The notes: generated by a model not told the origin, from the letters alone. Numbered from the stretch's first letter, positions 30,033 through 40,787 are shown. The stretch: 64,000 bases of DNA from Nemertoderma westbladi (GCA_032718475.1 JAUCBJ010006459.1:36552-100551); one strand, 5' to 3'. Numbers and translations: made by a program.

Positions 30033-31952
30033 TCACGTCGCTGTTCTCCGTTGTTCGGTAGGCTCACAAGTCTTCCTCGAAGTCGTAGATTGCGATGTAA
30101 ATTGGTTGAATGGTGGGCGAATGACAGCATTTGAAACAACTGGCCTTGTGGGTCGAAACGTCATTGGGTAAGCGTAGTGTGTAACGGGTTTAGGTGTCGA
30201 CGGTGGACTCACCTGTTTTGTCGTCAGTAATGCAGGTCCAGTCAACAAACTACTACGATCCGTAATCGGTGGGTTACTTACCTTGACTTTCGGAATGGGC
30301 GACGACGTTGCTCTTGGCGGTGTAAACTCGTCCGGAATAACAAACCTGTGTTCCGTCGCACCATGGATAGGAGATATGTTACTACTACCCGCAATCGAAA
30401 CAGGTTCCTTAGTCGTAACCGGTGCAAACATATGAGTTACCTGTGGGAATCGTTGACACAAGTCTTTTACTAATTGTCGTTCCCGTCCGGGTGCTCCTAC
30501 GCTTCCTTCCTTCTTTCGTTCCTGAATTTGGCGATGTCTTACCTCTATCTGGTCCAAGTCATGTCCGTCTCGAGATCTCATCGATCGATCGCGGGCCTTT
30601 TGATCCAGATCTTCCTCAGCGTTCGCTAATTCTCTCGCCTTCTTCTCGAGTTCGAAATGAAGTTTAGCTGTCTTCTCTCGTTGTTCCGTTTGTCGTTGTT
30701 GCGCCTCAAACTCTGCTTGTCGTATAGCGGATTGAGCTTTTATTTGCCGTGTTTTCATTTCGGCCCGTGCTTCCGAAACTAACCTGTCTCGTTCTAATTC
30801 CGCCGCTGCCGCTGCCGCTTGTCGCTCTGACTCGGCTGCTGCCGCTGCCGCTTGTCGCTCTGACTCGGCCGCTGCCGCTTGTCGCTCTGACTCGGCCGCT
30901 GCCGCTGCCGCTTGTCGTTCTGACTCGGCCGCTGCCGCTGCCGCTTGTCGGGCAATGTCTACCTCTAACCTTTCTACTTCAGCTGCTTCTAATTCAGCTT
31001 GTTCCTGTAGATGAGAGATTCTCGCTATATTCGCAACGCGTAGCTTCTCTTCCTCTACTGCTGCCTGCATCACTAGAAGTTGAGCTTGTTCCTCCATTTC
31101 TCGTCGTTGTCGGTAGAATTCTTGCTGTTGTCGAGCAACTTCTGACGTGACCATACTTCCCTCGCAGATTTCGCTACGAATACTTACCAGCGATTGATTT
31201 AGTATTCCCGGTGCCGATTCGATTTGTGCGAATGAAGTTTCCCTCGTATATTCCGGCACGGTTTCCAAATCGCCGACGTCTTCGCCGCACATGCGTAAGT
31301 GGTCCGTCAGGTGTTTTAATCGTCCATCCAGTCGGTACAGTTCCTGTTCTTCCTCGGGTTGTAATAATTCGTCCGAAACTGACTCACCTAACAACTGGTC
31401 CGCTTGTTCCTGTTGTATCTGTCTAATCGTCGACTTAAACTGAATCAGTTTCTCTCTAGTGATCATTAGTTTCTCGAGGATTCTAAGTTGAGTATCCATG
31501 TCCTGTCTCTGTCTAGCTAGATCTTGTAGGCCAACTAGATTATCTACGGACTTATATACTTTACTCTGTACTCTAACCTGGAGGGTGTAGAACTCGAATC
31601 GAGACATCGGAGCAGTCAACCCGTCTAATATGCGTTGGCCTTCTCCAATACTCCTGGTTATATGCGCCATGTATCCACCGACGCTTCTAACCACACTTTC
31701 TGTGCTTCCTGCTGAACTTACCATTTCCGTTTCCCTGTATCTAGGTTGCGGAACAGTTAGAAAGTCCTCGGTCCTGCCGTCGCCTCGTACTACGGCATCC
31801 GGTACTCCCGTTGGATGTACTGGTGACGCACACGGTGTAGGTTCGGTAGGCTCGCGAGTCTTCCCCTGTTGTTCTTCCGCTGCTGACTTATCTCCGTTGC
31901 ATGAGTCATAGTCGGTAGGTGTGTTCTTCGTATAGTCTTGTTTGTCACTCAT
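30033..31952 (-). CDS. N-terminal Gag, coiled-coil protein
   Basis: 639 codons, the first ORF after the leader, starting MSDKQD. The central half is strongly heptad-like, with alternating charged residues and a run of ESERQAAAAA repeats (30800-30960; 24-27-bp tandem units), so it should form a long coiled coil. The C-terminal third is Pro/Ser/Thr-rich. There is no recognised enzyme domain. Position and composition fit the N-terminal part of a BEL/Pao Gag. Two copies of the 20-bp motif fall in it (31845-31864, encoding TREPTE; 30057-30076, encoding TCEPTE). Ends at a TGA followed by C, after which the same frame stays open. Confidence 0.75.
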   Translation of the reverse strand: MSDKQDYTKNTPTDYDSCNGDKSAAEEQQGKTREPTEPTPCASPVHPTGVPDAVVRGDGRTEDFLTVPQPRYRETEMVSSAGSTESVVRSVGGYMAHITRSIGEGQRILDGLTAPMSRFEFYTLQVRVQSKVYKSVDNLVGLQDLARQRQDMDTQLRILEKLMITREKLIQFKSTIRQIQQEQADQLLGESVSDELLQPEEEQELYRLDGRLKHLTDHLRMCGEDVGDLETVPEYTRETSFAQIESAPGILNQSLVSIRSEICEGSMVTSEVARQQQEFYRQRREMEEQAQLLVMQAAVEEEKLRVANIARISHLQEQAELEAAEVERLEVDIARQAAAAAAESERQAAAAAAESERQAAAAESERQAAAAAAESERQAAAAAAELERDRLVSEARAEMKTRQIKAQSAIRQAEFEAQQRQTEQREKTAKLHFELEKKARELANAEEDLDQKARDRSMRSRDGHDLDQIEVRHRQIQERKKEGSVGAPGRERQLVKDLCQRFPQVTHMFAPVTTKEPVSIAGSSNISPIHGATEHRFVIPDEFTPPRATSSPIPKVKVSNPPITDRSSLLTGPALLTTKQVSPPSTPKPVTHYAYPMTFRPTRPVVSNAVIRPPFNQFTSQSTTSRKTCEPTEQRRTAT

Positions 31953-32758
31953 TTCGGTAGTTGTAAGTCAAGTAAAGTGAGTGTCAAAGTATCGAGTTTA
32001 CCGTATTTATCTAAACGGTACTAATTACAGTCTTATAAAATTAGCCTACCGGCCGATTTTATAGCAGATGGATAAAATTAGCCTAAACGGCCAATTTTAC
32101 AGCAAATAAATGTCACGGAATAAGTATATAATAAAATTAGCCTAGCGGCCAATTTTATAACAAATAAATCGGATAACGATATGCGTTATCAAAAGGTAAA
32201 TTAAATACAATAATACGGACTAATTCAGCAATGAACAAAGAAATCATACGGAATGCATAAATACTTGAGACAGTGGAACCCACAATAATTTTAACTAATA
32301 CGGTAATGCCTAACTTATTTATGCAACTTTTCGAACTCACCCACTCCAATAATTCTCCAGAAAAACAGATTCCCAGATACAAACCGAACGTGAACCTTTC
32401 CGTTTTTAACGTTGCGGACGAAACGCGATTTTCCCAACCAAAGTTGTTGAGTTATCTATCTCCCAAACTTGCTAAACACGGTCTTGCTCCCGTTACAGTC
32501 TAGAAATGAGTTCTGAATCCTGAAAAAACAAAAGAGTTAGGTTTTACTTTACGAAAATTTTGTACCGGTACAATATGGTATTTAAACCCCTTTAAACACC
32601 GGTATTCAATTCCAAAATATTGTACACGCGGTTCAAATCAAAATTATATTTCAAAAAATTAGCACTTAGCTAATCAAATACGAATTTTACCTCAAAATAC
32701 AAAATTTTCAAATAACTTTAGTCCTACCGAACCGTAGTTCAGTAAAACACATTCCTAC
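31953..32758 (-). promoter_or_regulatory. 5' leader of the giant element with three iterated hairpins
   Basis: Untranslated leader between the 5' LTR and the gag start. The first internal bases, GTAGGAATGTG (minus, 32758-32748), would be the primer-binding region, but I cannot match a tRNA 3' end. At about 32035-32160 three copies of ATAAAATTAGCCTA-CGGCCAATTTTA occur. Each pairs with itself (AAAATTAGCC against GGCCAATTTT) to give a hairpin with a very short loop, a plausible dimerisation or packaging element. Confidence 0.6.
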
Positions 32759-34660
32759 TATTGGAAGAGACAGTAACAATACCTGCAATATCCTACTGTA
32801 AAGTTTGTGAATCAAATCATAAATCCGACCTTCTCACCAAAACAGTAAACTCTAAGTAAGCGAATATATTGCAGTATCGATCTCTTATAACCGGTGAGGC
32901 AGAAAACAGTCTACGAGCAGACAAACTTCGATAAAACAAAATCCCGCGCAGCGAATCCTAAAATCAGGCTGACTCACTGACGGACTAAGGGGCTCGTATA
33001 CCTTGCCGCGGTGTGATTTATATGGTTGGGCGAAGAGACGCTAGCTAGGTACAGAGGCAGATATTTGGAGATGTCTAACTAGCGGGCAAAGCATAGTACG
33101 GACAAAGTTAATTTTATATATTTCGAGGTGTAAATAATTTCTAACGCGCGTGTGTTAATTCTGAACGGTCAAACAGTTTTGCTCCTTCACATATATAATT
33201 ACTGGGTACGGTGTGCATTTTACGAATATTCTAATTTTATAACTTGTAGGTCCAATACTCACGAATGATAAGGTTCCTTCCCCTCTTGCGTATTTCCAGG
33301 ACTCAAATTCAGGCATAAGGTTAATGCTACGCCCAGAATTCGGCAATTTTAGGTACCAGGTCCCTGATACTAAGAAGAGATGTGTTAGTTTACTACTGTA
33401 GGCGTACAGTTACTAATAGCTATCCTGGCTCCTATCTAGAATTTTAGTCACCCAGGTAGTCCGGGTAACTTCCTATTAGGGCGTTGGCGGGGACACGGTA
33501 GATGTTAGTATATCCCTGATAGCCTCAATTTATTTGCGCCTAGTACGTAAACTGCCCTACCGCCCGAACGGTACAATCCTAATTCAGGTGAAAACACAGT
33601 AACCCTCCTAGCCTACAAGTTCTGATGTAATGGACACCGTTGTACGGCAAATAGTCACAGACGCACCTGTACTTAGCAAGAGTTAAGCGTACAGTTTGCT
33701 GCACCCTAACCAATTTGTATGCCTTCGTACCGGTGTGCCTACGTCCTATCTGCGTACTAGTATCTGCCTGCGCTCTCCCTCCCCCGTAGGAATGTGAAGG
33801 TCTACTGTGGGTTTTCCTGAATCAAGACAGTACAGTCCCTATGATGTAATTTTGGGCTTACAGCGTGTCACTACGTCTACCTTTTGATCTTTTGGTCTTA
33901 CACTTAGGTAGCAAGGATCGAACGCTGTCTAACCTTTCAGGCGATGGGCGAATAACTCTAAAATGGTATTGCGGGTTGTCTCTCGTCTACATTCCCGTGA
34001 TGTTCCCGTTCATTGCTGCGGCCCGATCTCTAGCCGGCCATCCTGTCCCTGAGTTTGTTCACCGTAGTGAATCCATAGTAAAACAGATAGAAAAGCTGAG
34101 AGAATATTCTGACTTTATTACAGAAGATACAATTATAATACAATGCAATCTGAGAATAAACTAAGCACGACAGAATATTGATAAGATAATCTGTGAAGTA
34201 GAGATGTAAGTGAAGATGTGTAACTAATGAACGAAATCGCACCTTTATATACTAAATTTGTGCCGCAATCAATCGAGAAAATTCTCGATTGTTCTATAGA
34301 TTCTAACAAGGTTTTAAAGATAGCTATTGGTCCAGCTAATATATAACTTGCACGACATTGGTTACAATCAAATAACTACAGCCTCATTGGTACAGACAAA
34401 TGCAATTAATTTGTAGCGGTTAATTTAAATGAGTTGAAATTCTGCACAAAAAATAATTCGCACTTACTAGGATTCGAACTCGATACCTACTACACATATA
34501 ATTTCCAACGCTCTACCAACTGAGCTACTGAACCACTTGACCGATAGATGTACAAATGATAGAACCAATACGAATGAGAACTCAAAGCAATCTTTACAAA
34601 GTTAATTCGAATAAAATAAAATTTTGAAAATCCACGGCATTTAGGGAATATAATTCTATA
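32759..34660 (-). repeat. 5' LTR of the giant element
   Basis: 1,902 bp, matching 12781-14680 with about eight differences: for example TACGT/TATGT near 33545, an extra C near 33722, and GATGTGTAAC against GAAGTGAAC near 34216. TATA-like CATATAAAT at 33016-33024 on the minus strand. It directly follows LINE-1 at the 34661-34665 target duplication. Confidence 0.95.
34459..34536 (-). repeat. tRNA-like sequence inside the 5' LTR
   Basis: Identical to 14479-14556, with A box TAGCTCAGTTGGTAGAGC and B box GAGTTCGAATCC on the element's sense strand, about 125-200 bp inside the 5' LTR. It could act as a Pol III promoter for transcripts reading into the element, or may be an old SINE captured by the LTR. 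Confidence 0.65.
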
Positions 34661-36048
34661 GAGCCTAAATTAAGCAGAACTCCTGATGGTTTACCATGTT
34701 ACATATTTTCTAAACTGGCGCGTTGTCTGGCGGCTCCTTTATCTGTAATTTTTAAGGTATCATTTGAATCACACACTTTACCCGACATATGGCGTACAGC
34801 CGATATTATACCCTTATTTAAAAAGGGAGATCCAACTGATCCTTACAATTATCGTCCCATATCACTTACTTGTATTGGTTGTAAAATAATGGAATTATGT
34901 ATAAAAACAGAATTGCTTGATTATCTACTGACAAACCATATAATAACAAAGTCTCAACATGGTTTCATGAAAAGACGGTCTACATGTACACAACTTTTGG
35001 AATCTACAAACCATTGGTACAAACAGCTTGATAATCGCAATTCCGTTGATATAATTTATGTAGATCTAGCTAAGGCCTTTGACTCTGTGGTACATAACAA
35101 GTTGGTGCATAAGTTGTCTTGCTATGGTATATCAGGTAATTTATTATTATGGATTAGGGCTTTTCTTTCCAATCGCACGCAACGCGTGGTTGTTGGAAAT
35201 CAGCATTCGATAACTTGTGACGTCATTTCCGGCACCCCCCAGGGTAGTGTATTGGGTCCCCTTCTCTTCCTGTTGTTTGTAAACGACCTGCCAGACATAA
35301 TTAGTCCAGTTACCTGTCAGCTGTTTGCCGACGATTTGAAAATGTATGCGAAGAGTGATGATAGTCATCTTTTAATTTCAGCTATTCAGAGGTTGGAATT
35401 TTGGACCAAAAACTGGCAGCTTAAAATAGCAGTTGATAAATGTAGAGTTATCCATGTGGGTGCAAAGAAAGTGAATGGTGCAGTCGATTTTTATTTGAAT
35501 GACATTTTAATTAATTCTGATTGTAAGTTCAAAGACCTAGGTGTCCTTATTGCTGATAATTTAAAGTTTGAACTACATTGTAAGGAGAAGGTTTCTAAGG
35601 CTCTCAAAATCGTTAATTTAATATTTCGTTGTTTTTATACAGATAATATGAGTGCATTGTTGAAAGCGTATACAAGTTATGTCAGACCTATACTTGAATA
35701 TTGCACCCCTATTTGGTCACCGTTTCAATTGGGTAGTATAGATCTAGTTGAACGCGTGCAGCGTTATTTTACACGCAGGTTATACGCCCGTTGTGGCCTG
35801 AGTCGTAATAATTATATTAAACGTTTAGAGTTTTTAAATTTGCAGCCACTGGAGGTCCGTAGAATTATATTTGATTTAAAAATGACTTACAATATTATTA
35901 ATAATGGTGTTGATTTAGATTTTAATTCATTTTTTACTGCATCGTGTCATTCTACGCGTAGCAATGGTTATAAATTATTTATAAATCGTTATAGACTCCA
36001 GATTACTAAGTACAGTTTTGCAAACCGAGTAGTGCCAATTTGGAATAG
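34661..36048 (+). CDS. LINE-1 ORF2, reverse transcriptase part (interrupted)
   Basis: Continuation, in the same frame, of the endonuclease ORF at 11428-12780, after removal of the giant element and one copy of GAGCC. RT blocks are in order: SRTPDGLPCYI, TADIIPLFKKGD, YRPISLTC, SQHGFMK, VYVDLAKAFDSV, GTPQGSVLGPLLFLL, catalytic FADD (QLFADDLKMY), and a C-terminal region ending VVPIWN. There the second LINE is inserted (GAATAG duplication at 36043-36048). Homologous sequence resumes at 40008. All RT motifs look intact, so LINE-1 was probably active when hit. CR1/jockey-like by motif spacing; I cannot fix the clade. Confidence 0.9.
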
Positions 36049-36372
36049 ATAGATAGATTTATTTATACATTATGTAAAAACAATAACAAATACACCAAAC
36101 AATGTACCGGTATAAAGGTATTGTCCAACATAACATATAGGATTACCCCTAAAGCTTTGCAGCTTATTTCCAAGGGGGTCCTTTATGTTACTTGGTTACA
36201 AATACAATATTACACTACGCTAACCTAAAACCAATATAAAACGTAATTACACTATGTACATGTACAACTTTACCGAGAGCGTGACAATGTCCGACTCAAC
36301 GATAAAGATGTAATGTACAGAACAATTTATTATAAAACGTAATTACAGTATAAATAGTAAATAATTAATAAA

Positions 36373-39300
36373 CTAATAACTTACTGTAGGACTATTGTAC
36401 CTATTTTTACATTGCACACGGAGATGAGATTTAACTGCAGATTTAAAAGAATGTTGATTATTTAGGTTTTTAATTTCATTAGGCAGAGCGTTCCAATTTT
36501 TTATGCCGTTAAAAAAGAAAGTATCAGATTCAAAGGATTTACAATTCGGGAGGTAGAAGTTTGAAGCACTAGCTCTGGTACTGTAAGAGTGTGTATCGCG
36601 TACTCTGTTGAATTTTTGTTTTAGGTAATTGGGACATTTACCATTATACACTTTATGCACATGGTTAAGGCGTAGCTGCTTAACTCTACTATCTAAGTTA
36701 AGTAGTCCAGATTCAGAAAAGTCATCTGGAGTTAGGTGGTGCCTAGGTTTGTAGTCTTTAATAAATCGTACTACTTTATTCTGAGCTACTTGTAATTTAC
36801 ATTTAAGCTGTTTGGTTAAGCCTTCATACCAAGAAGAGCACGCATAGTCCATGTGACACTGTATTAAAGAAGAGCAAAGTAACTTGCGGGAGTCGGTGTT
36901 CAAACTATTTTTATTTCTGTATAGAAACCTAAGCCTACTGTTAACTTTCGAGAAAATATTTTTCACTGTACTTTCTCCTGATAAGCAGTTATCCAATGTG
37001 GCGCCTAAATATTTAACTTCCTTTTTATTTTCAATCTTATGTCCATTACTAGTGACTTCAAACTTAGTTACCTTCTTTAACTTTCTTTTGGAACCAAACA
37101 AAATACTTTCAGTTTTACCGTAGTGAATGGATAGCTTATTATCAACCAACCACTCATTACAGGATTCTAGAACTGCACTTAACTTTTGGGAAATATGGAT
37201 AGGATCTTTATGAGAGAAAATAAGAGCACTGTCGTCGGCATATAAAATGAGTTTAAAATCGGGATCTATACTACTTATCATATCATTTACATAGCATACA
37301 AAAAGCAGAGGACCTAATATACTACCTTGCGGTACACCACAGGTAATCTCTTGTACAGTAGACAGCGATTTGCTAATGACTACAGTTTGACCTCTGTCTG
37401 ACAGGTAGGACTTGAACCAGTCTATAGAACCTACACCCATCAGGCCTAACTTACCAAGCAGAATTTCGTGATCTACAGTATCGAAAGCCTTTTGTAGGTC
37501 CAACATTACCATACCAGTATATAAACCCTTTGCGTTATTACATCTAATTGTATCAGTTAAGTTAATAAGGCAGGTGTCTGTAGAATATGATTTACGAAAA
37601 CCGGACTGAAGTTCATAGATCAGATTTAGCCTACTAAGATGTGCCTCCAGCTGTAGAAAAACAGAACGTTCTAGAATTTTAGATACAATACTTAAGATAC
37701 TAACAGGTCTGTAATTACAGGGTTCTACTTTACTATTCTTTTTATACAGAGGAACAACCTTAGCTAATTTCAGTTCGTCTGGTACTACATTATCTACGAT
37801 AGAGTAATTAATAATAAAAGTAATAGGCACTTTAAGTACTTCAGCACCATCCTTAAGAAAACGGGCAGGTATTAGATCTAGACCGGTACTTTTTGAGGCT
37901 GATAGGCTAAGTAGATTTTTAAAAACGAAATCCTCAGAAACGGGTTTTAAAAATAACTTTTCTGAATTTTGTAACTTTTCTAAATAAAAATTTTTTAGAG
38001 TTTCGGACCCTATACTATATTTATTACTTGATAACGGTAATTTCTTAACTAAATTAGAGGCAACATTAGTAAAATAATTATTAAATAAATTACTAACTAG
38101 AGTATGATCATGAATCAGCTCACCGTTATCTTGCAGAACAATATTCGATTTAGATTTGAGGTTTTTATAACCTAAAGATTTTAGGGTAGACCATAGACTT
38201 TTAGGATTATCTTTATTCTCACTTATTTTGTTGTACAAATATTCAGATTTAGCTTTTTTTATTTCCCGTTGGACAAGGTTTCTATATTTGCAGTAATTAT
38301 TATAATCAGCTAAAACACGGTATTTCCTAAATTTATACAAATAGTTATCTCTTTCTCTGATATTACTAAGAATACCCGAGGTCATCCAGGGCTCAGTGCG
38401 TTGTTTAAGACTAATTTCTTTAATTGGTGCTACAGTATTAAGTGCCTTTAAAAATATATCTTTAAAAACAGTGTACGCAAGGTTAATGCCAGCGGCCTTA
38501 AAACAGGGTTCCCAGTCAGAATTAACTAACAAACTTAAAAAGCGTTCCTTGCTGTAATTTTTCATAGACCTAACTGTTACTGTTTTATGATCCCCGAAAA
38601 AAGATTTTTGTGTCTTTCTTGTGCAAAAAACTATAAAATGATCGCTTAGACCTATAGGTAAAACCCCAGATTGAGAAATAATATCGGTATTATTACAAAG
38701 GATGTGATCTAGTAAAGTAGAAGTTTTACTGGTAATTCTGGTAGAATCTCGAATAATTTGTTTTAAACCAAACAAATTTAAAATACTTTGGTACTGTTTA
38801 CAGATGGGGGATGCTTTGTGATGGTAACAGATATTAAAATCACCTAAGAAATATATTTCACAGTCTGACCTAAGATTACATAAAATTGTATTTTCAAAAT
38901 TTTGCAAAAAATCTGATTGTTTAGGGGGCCGATATAAAGTACCGATTAAAATAGGTTTAGTTTTAGGAAGTAAAAGTTCCACCAGTAAAACTTCGTCACA
39001 AGTCTCTAAATCTTCCCTACGATTAAAAGCTAAATCACATCGAATGTAAGTACAGACACCACCACCGTGTCTGTCCCTATCCTTACGTAAAACTACGTAA
39101 TTATCAATATAAATTTCTCCATCAGAAACACTATCATCGAGCCAAGTTTCAGAGATTGTTAAAACTGCTGGGTTGGATTTATTGATTAAAATACGAATTT
39201 CGGAAAGTTTTGGAAGCAGAGATCGTGCGTTTAAGTGCAAAAAATGCAGACCTTTTTTCTTAAAAAAATTAAAAGTTTCACTCTCAGCATCACTTGGAGT

Positions 39301-39870
39301 TTGCAGAGGCGATGTGAGAAATGAATCGTCGGTTTCTGATTCTAAAATTGTATCATGAAAGGGAAGTTCGGTAAAAATACAGCTATTGCAGAGAAAACTT
39401 GGTTCAAGATTGTTTCTGGTGGAGAATAAATTACTGCGTTTCCTACGGTAACATTTTAAATGTACAAATGTGTCACAACTCTCGCATTGGACGATCTTAC
39501 TCCGAGAGTTTGTTCCTCGTTGACAGACGGGACAGTTGATCTTCGGGGCCCGCGTCCTGCTGGGTCCTGGGTTGGTCTCAATATCCCCAGCCAGAGACAG
39601 TAGACAGAGTTTAGCGATTAGGCCTCTAGATCGTGGAGAGGAGACCCAAGATCTTCTTCCCCGACGAGAGCAGTAGAGGCTAAATCCACTCGTCGACCAC
39701 ATCTCCGTCGATTCGGCGCGGCAGTTCGAAACGGTAGCGACAGGGTGTTCCGCAAACCAGTCCAATACGGGTATTGGGTGGGTTGCAGGGTTACCCCGCG
39801 GATCGGATGGTTCTGCCACAACGAAACGACCCAGAACGATGAAAACTGTGGAGATTAAGAGCGGGGACAT
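36373..39870 (-). CDS. LINE-2 polyprotein: 2A site, PHD finger, endonuclease, reverse transcriptase
   Basis: 1,165 codons, uninterrupted. Residues 1-19 are hydrophobic ([19 protein letters not shown]), like a signal peptide. Residues 90-103 ([14 protein letters not shown]) match the 2A-like ribosome-skipping consensus DxExNPGP, so the chain should separate between Gly102 and Pro103. A PHD-type C4HC3 finger follows (C113, C116, C129, C132, H137, C140, C161, C164). The endonuclease begins [15 protein letters not shown] and includes [22 protein letters not shown] and LSDHF. The RT has [39 protein letters not shown] and catalytic YADD. 2A sequences in APE-type LINEs of invertebrates are known; this is a clear case by sequence. 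Confidence 0.93.
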   Translation of the reverse strand: MSPLLISTVFIVLGRFVVAEPSDPRGNPATHPIPVLDWFAEHPVATVSNCRAESTEMWSTSGFSLYCSRRGRRSWVSSPRSRGLIAKLCLLSLAGDIETNPGPSRTRAPKINCPVCQRGTNSRSKIVQCESCDTFVHLKCYRRKRSNLFSTRNNLEPSFLCNSCIFTELPFHDTILESETDDSFLTSPLQTPSDAESETFNFFKKKGLHFLHLNARSLLPKLSEIRILINKSNPAVLTISETWLDDSVSDGEIYIDNYVVLRKDRDRHGGGVCTYIRCDLAFNRREDLETCDEVLLVELLLPKTKPILIGTLYRPPKQSDFLQNFENTILCNLRSDCEIYFLGDFNICYHHKASPICKQYQSILNLFGLKQIIRDSTRITSKTSTLLDHILCNNTDIISQSGVLPIGLSDHFIVFCTRKTQKSFFGDHKTVTVRSMKNYSKERFLSLLVNSDWEPCFKAAGINLAYTVFKDIFLKALNTVAPIKEISLKQRTEPWMTSGILSNIRERDNYLYKFRKYRVLADYNNYCKYRNLVQREIKKAKSEYLYNKISENKDNPKSLWSTLKSLGYKNLKSKSNIVLQDNGELIHDHTLVSNLFNNYFTNVASNLVKKLPLSSNKYSIGSETLKNFYLEKLQNSEKLFLKPVSEDFVFKNLLSLSASKSTGLDLIPARFLKDGAEVLKVPITFIINYSIVDNVVPDELKLAKVVPLYKKNSKVEPCNYRPVSILSIVSKILERSVFLQLEAHLSRLNLIYELQSGFRKSYSTDTCLINLTDTIRCNNAKGLYTGMVMLDLQKAFDTVDHEILLGKLGLMGVGSIDWFKSYLSDRGQTVVISKSLSTVQEITCGVPQGSILGPLLFVCYVNDMISSIDPDFKLILYADDSALIFSHKDPIHISQKLSAVLESCNEWLVDNKLSIHYGKTESILFGSKRKLKKVTKFEVTSNGHKIENKKEVKYLGATLDNCLSGESTVKNIFSKVNSRLRFLYRNKNSLNTDSRKLLCSSLIQCHMDYACSSWYEGLTKQLKCKLQVAQNKVVRFIKDYKPRHHLTPDDFSESGLLNLDSRVKQLRLNHVHKVYNGKCPNYLKQKFNRVRDTHSYSTRASASNFYLPNCKSFESDTFFFNGIKNWNALPNEIKNLNNQHSFKSAVKSHLRVQCKNRYNSPTVSY
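39562..39585 (-). other. 2A-like translational recoding site in LINE-2
   Basis: Codons for DIETNPGP (residues 96-103), preceded by LCLLSLAG. This fits the 2A consensus, at which the ribosome omits the Gly-Pro bond and releases the upstream peptide. The released leader would be about 102 residues with a hydrophobic N-terminus. Confidence 0.88.
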
Positions 39871-40007
39871 TGTGCTGTCTGGCTGTAGTCTGACTCAGGG
39901 ATAAAAACTGTATAGGCCTAGTACCGGTATCTTTCTTGGTCTTATTGTCGGCAGGCCTACAGCTTATTCTCAGAGGTATGTAACAGACATAAAGTACTCT
40001 CTATATA

Positions 40008-40509
40008 GAATAGTTTGCCGCCAGACGTTGTAAACGCGCACAGTTTAAATATTTTTTCAAGAAAATTGCGTAACGTAGAACTAATGCAACACTGTCTTTT
40101 TGACAGACATTTGTAAATATTTTTAATTTGTATATACTCTCATGTGCATTTTTTAAATTCTCATATATTTGTGCCCATTTTTTTAAAATCTGCTTCATCA
40201 CACACTGTTGTTCATGGTTACATATTTGTTATTTTATGCTACTACGTACGCTTATTTGTTGTAGGGGGCCTAATTACATAACGTTTTTATCAGTTTATTG
40301 CATCATAAATTAAAATAATTTTAAATTACTTACTGTTATACTGTATATTTAGTAAAGGTTTCGAAATGAGTATTCCGATCCGATGCTAGGTTACCTATTA
40401 GTGCTCCCGGAAGGGAACCTTGGTGATTTTCTCCCTTTAATTTTAATATTTTAATCTGTGTTTTTCCGATTTAAATTTTAATATTAATTGTGAAATAAAT
40501 AAATAAAAT
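40008..40509 (+). pseudogene. LINE-1 ORF2 C-terminus and 3' UTR
   Basis: After the GAATAG duplication the LINE-1 frame continues NSLPPDVVNAHSLNIF... and stops at TAA 40114-40116. This is the usual C-terminal end of CR1/jockey-like proteins after the PIWN block interrupted at 36048. The 3' UTR follows and ends in (AAAT)n at about 40491-40508. It confirms that the pieces at 11.2-12.8, 34.66-36.05 and 40.0-40.5 kb are one LINE of about 3.4 kb. Confidence 0.85.
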
Positions 40510-40787
40510 CCTGTAACCATGGAGAGTTGGTTAGTTCTACAGCGCAGTACAGTACCGGTAGCTGAGTAGGCCTACATCAGTACATTGGTAATATACTCTA
40601 CACTGTGCCCGGTAATTGCCGGTAAATGCCTACATCTGTCTGTCTGTACAATGTACAGTCTGTCAGTCTGTACATGTCTCTACAGCACTAGGCCTACTGC
40701 GGTACTGGAGCAGGCTGACAGGCAGACTGCTGGACTAGTAACAGGTACAGGCCTAACCGAACAGCTGATCGGGCAACTCTGATCAGG
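40510..40787. other. Short spacer, low complexity
   Basis: Contains GTCTGTCTGTACAATG-type short repeats near 40635-40670 and palindromic GTACCGGTA and AGGCCT words. No gene seen. It lies between the LINE-1 tail and the right inverted repeat. Confidence 0.4.

Larger units (their letters stand above)
12781..34660 (-). mobile_element. Giant BEL/Pao LTR retrotransposon, 21,880 bp
   Basis: Two near-identical direct repeats (12781-14680 and 32759-34660) bound a minus-strand gag-pol. Both outer ends sit in one codon context of LINE-1 and are flanked by GAGCC (12776-12780 and 34661-34665), a 5-bp target duplication typical of BEL/Pao. LTR termini are TATTGG...TCTATA in plus orientation. I counted about eight differences between the LTRs, so the insertion is young. 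Minus-strand order: leader (32758-31953), Gag, DUF1759 Gag, knuckles/protease, pol, exonuclease-like ORF, zinc-knuckle ORF, 3' non-coding. An internal insertion of about 3.1 kb carries a transposase gene. Three in-frame stops and one frameshift interrupt the coding. Confidence 0.93.
36049..40007 (-). mobile_element. LINE-2, near full-length CR1-like LINE
   Basis: Bounded by GAATAG at 36043-36048 and 40008-40013, which is LINE-1 sequence split by the insertion. About 3.96 kb: a 5' UTR of ~137 bp, one ORF (39870-36373) and a ~320-bp 3' UTR (36372-36049) ending in a short microsatellite tail (ATCTATCTATCTATT on the minus strand). The intact ORF and neat target duplication indicate a recent, full-length insertion. 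Confidence 0.9.

Noticed and set aside
14977-31864. The 20-bp motif as splice sites or as a protein-level protease cleavage site
   Set aside because: It lacks GT/AG arrangement at consistent places, occurs in non-coding sequence, and is read in two different frames in coding regions.
12781-34660. Maverick/Polinton or viral insertion because of the size
   Set aside because: No protein-primed DNA polymerase, ATPase or capsid genes; RT with YVDD, BEL-type protease and integrase, long direct LTRs and a 5-bp duplication identify a BEL/Pao retrotransposon.
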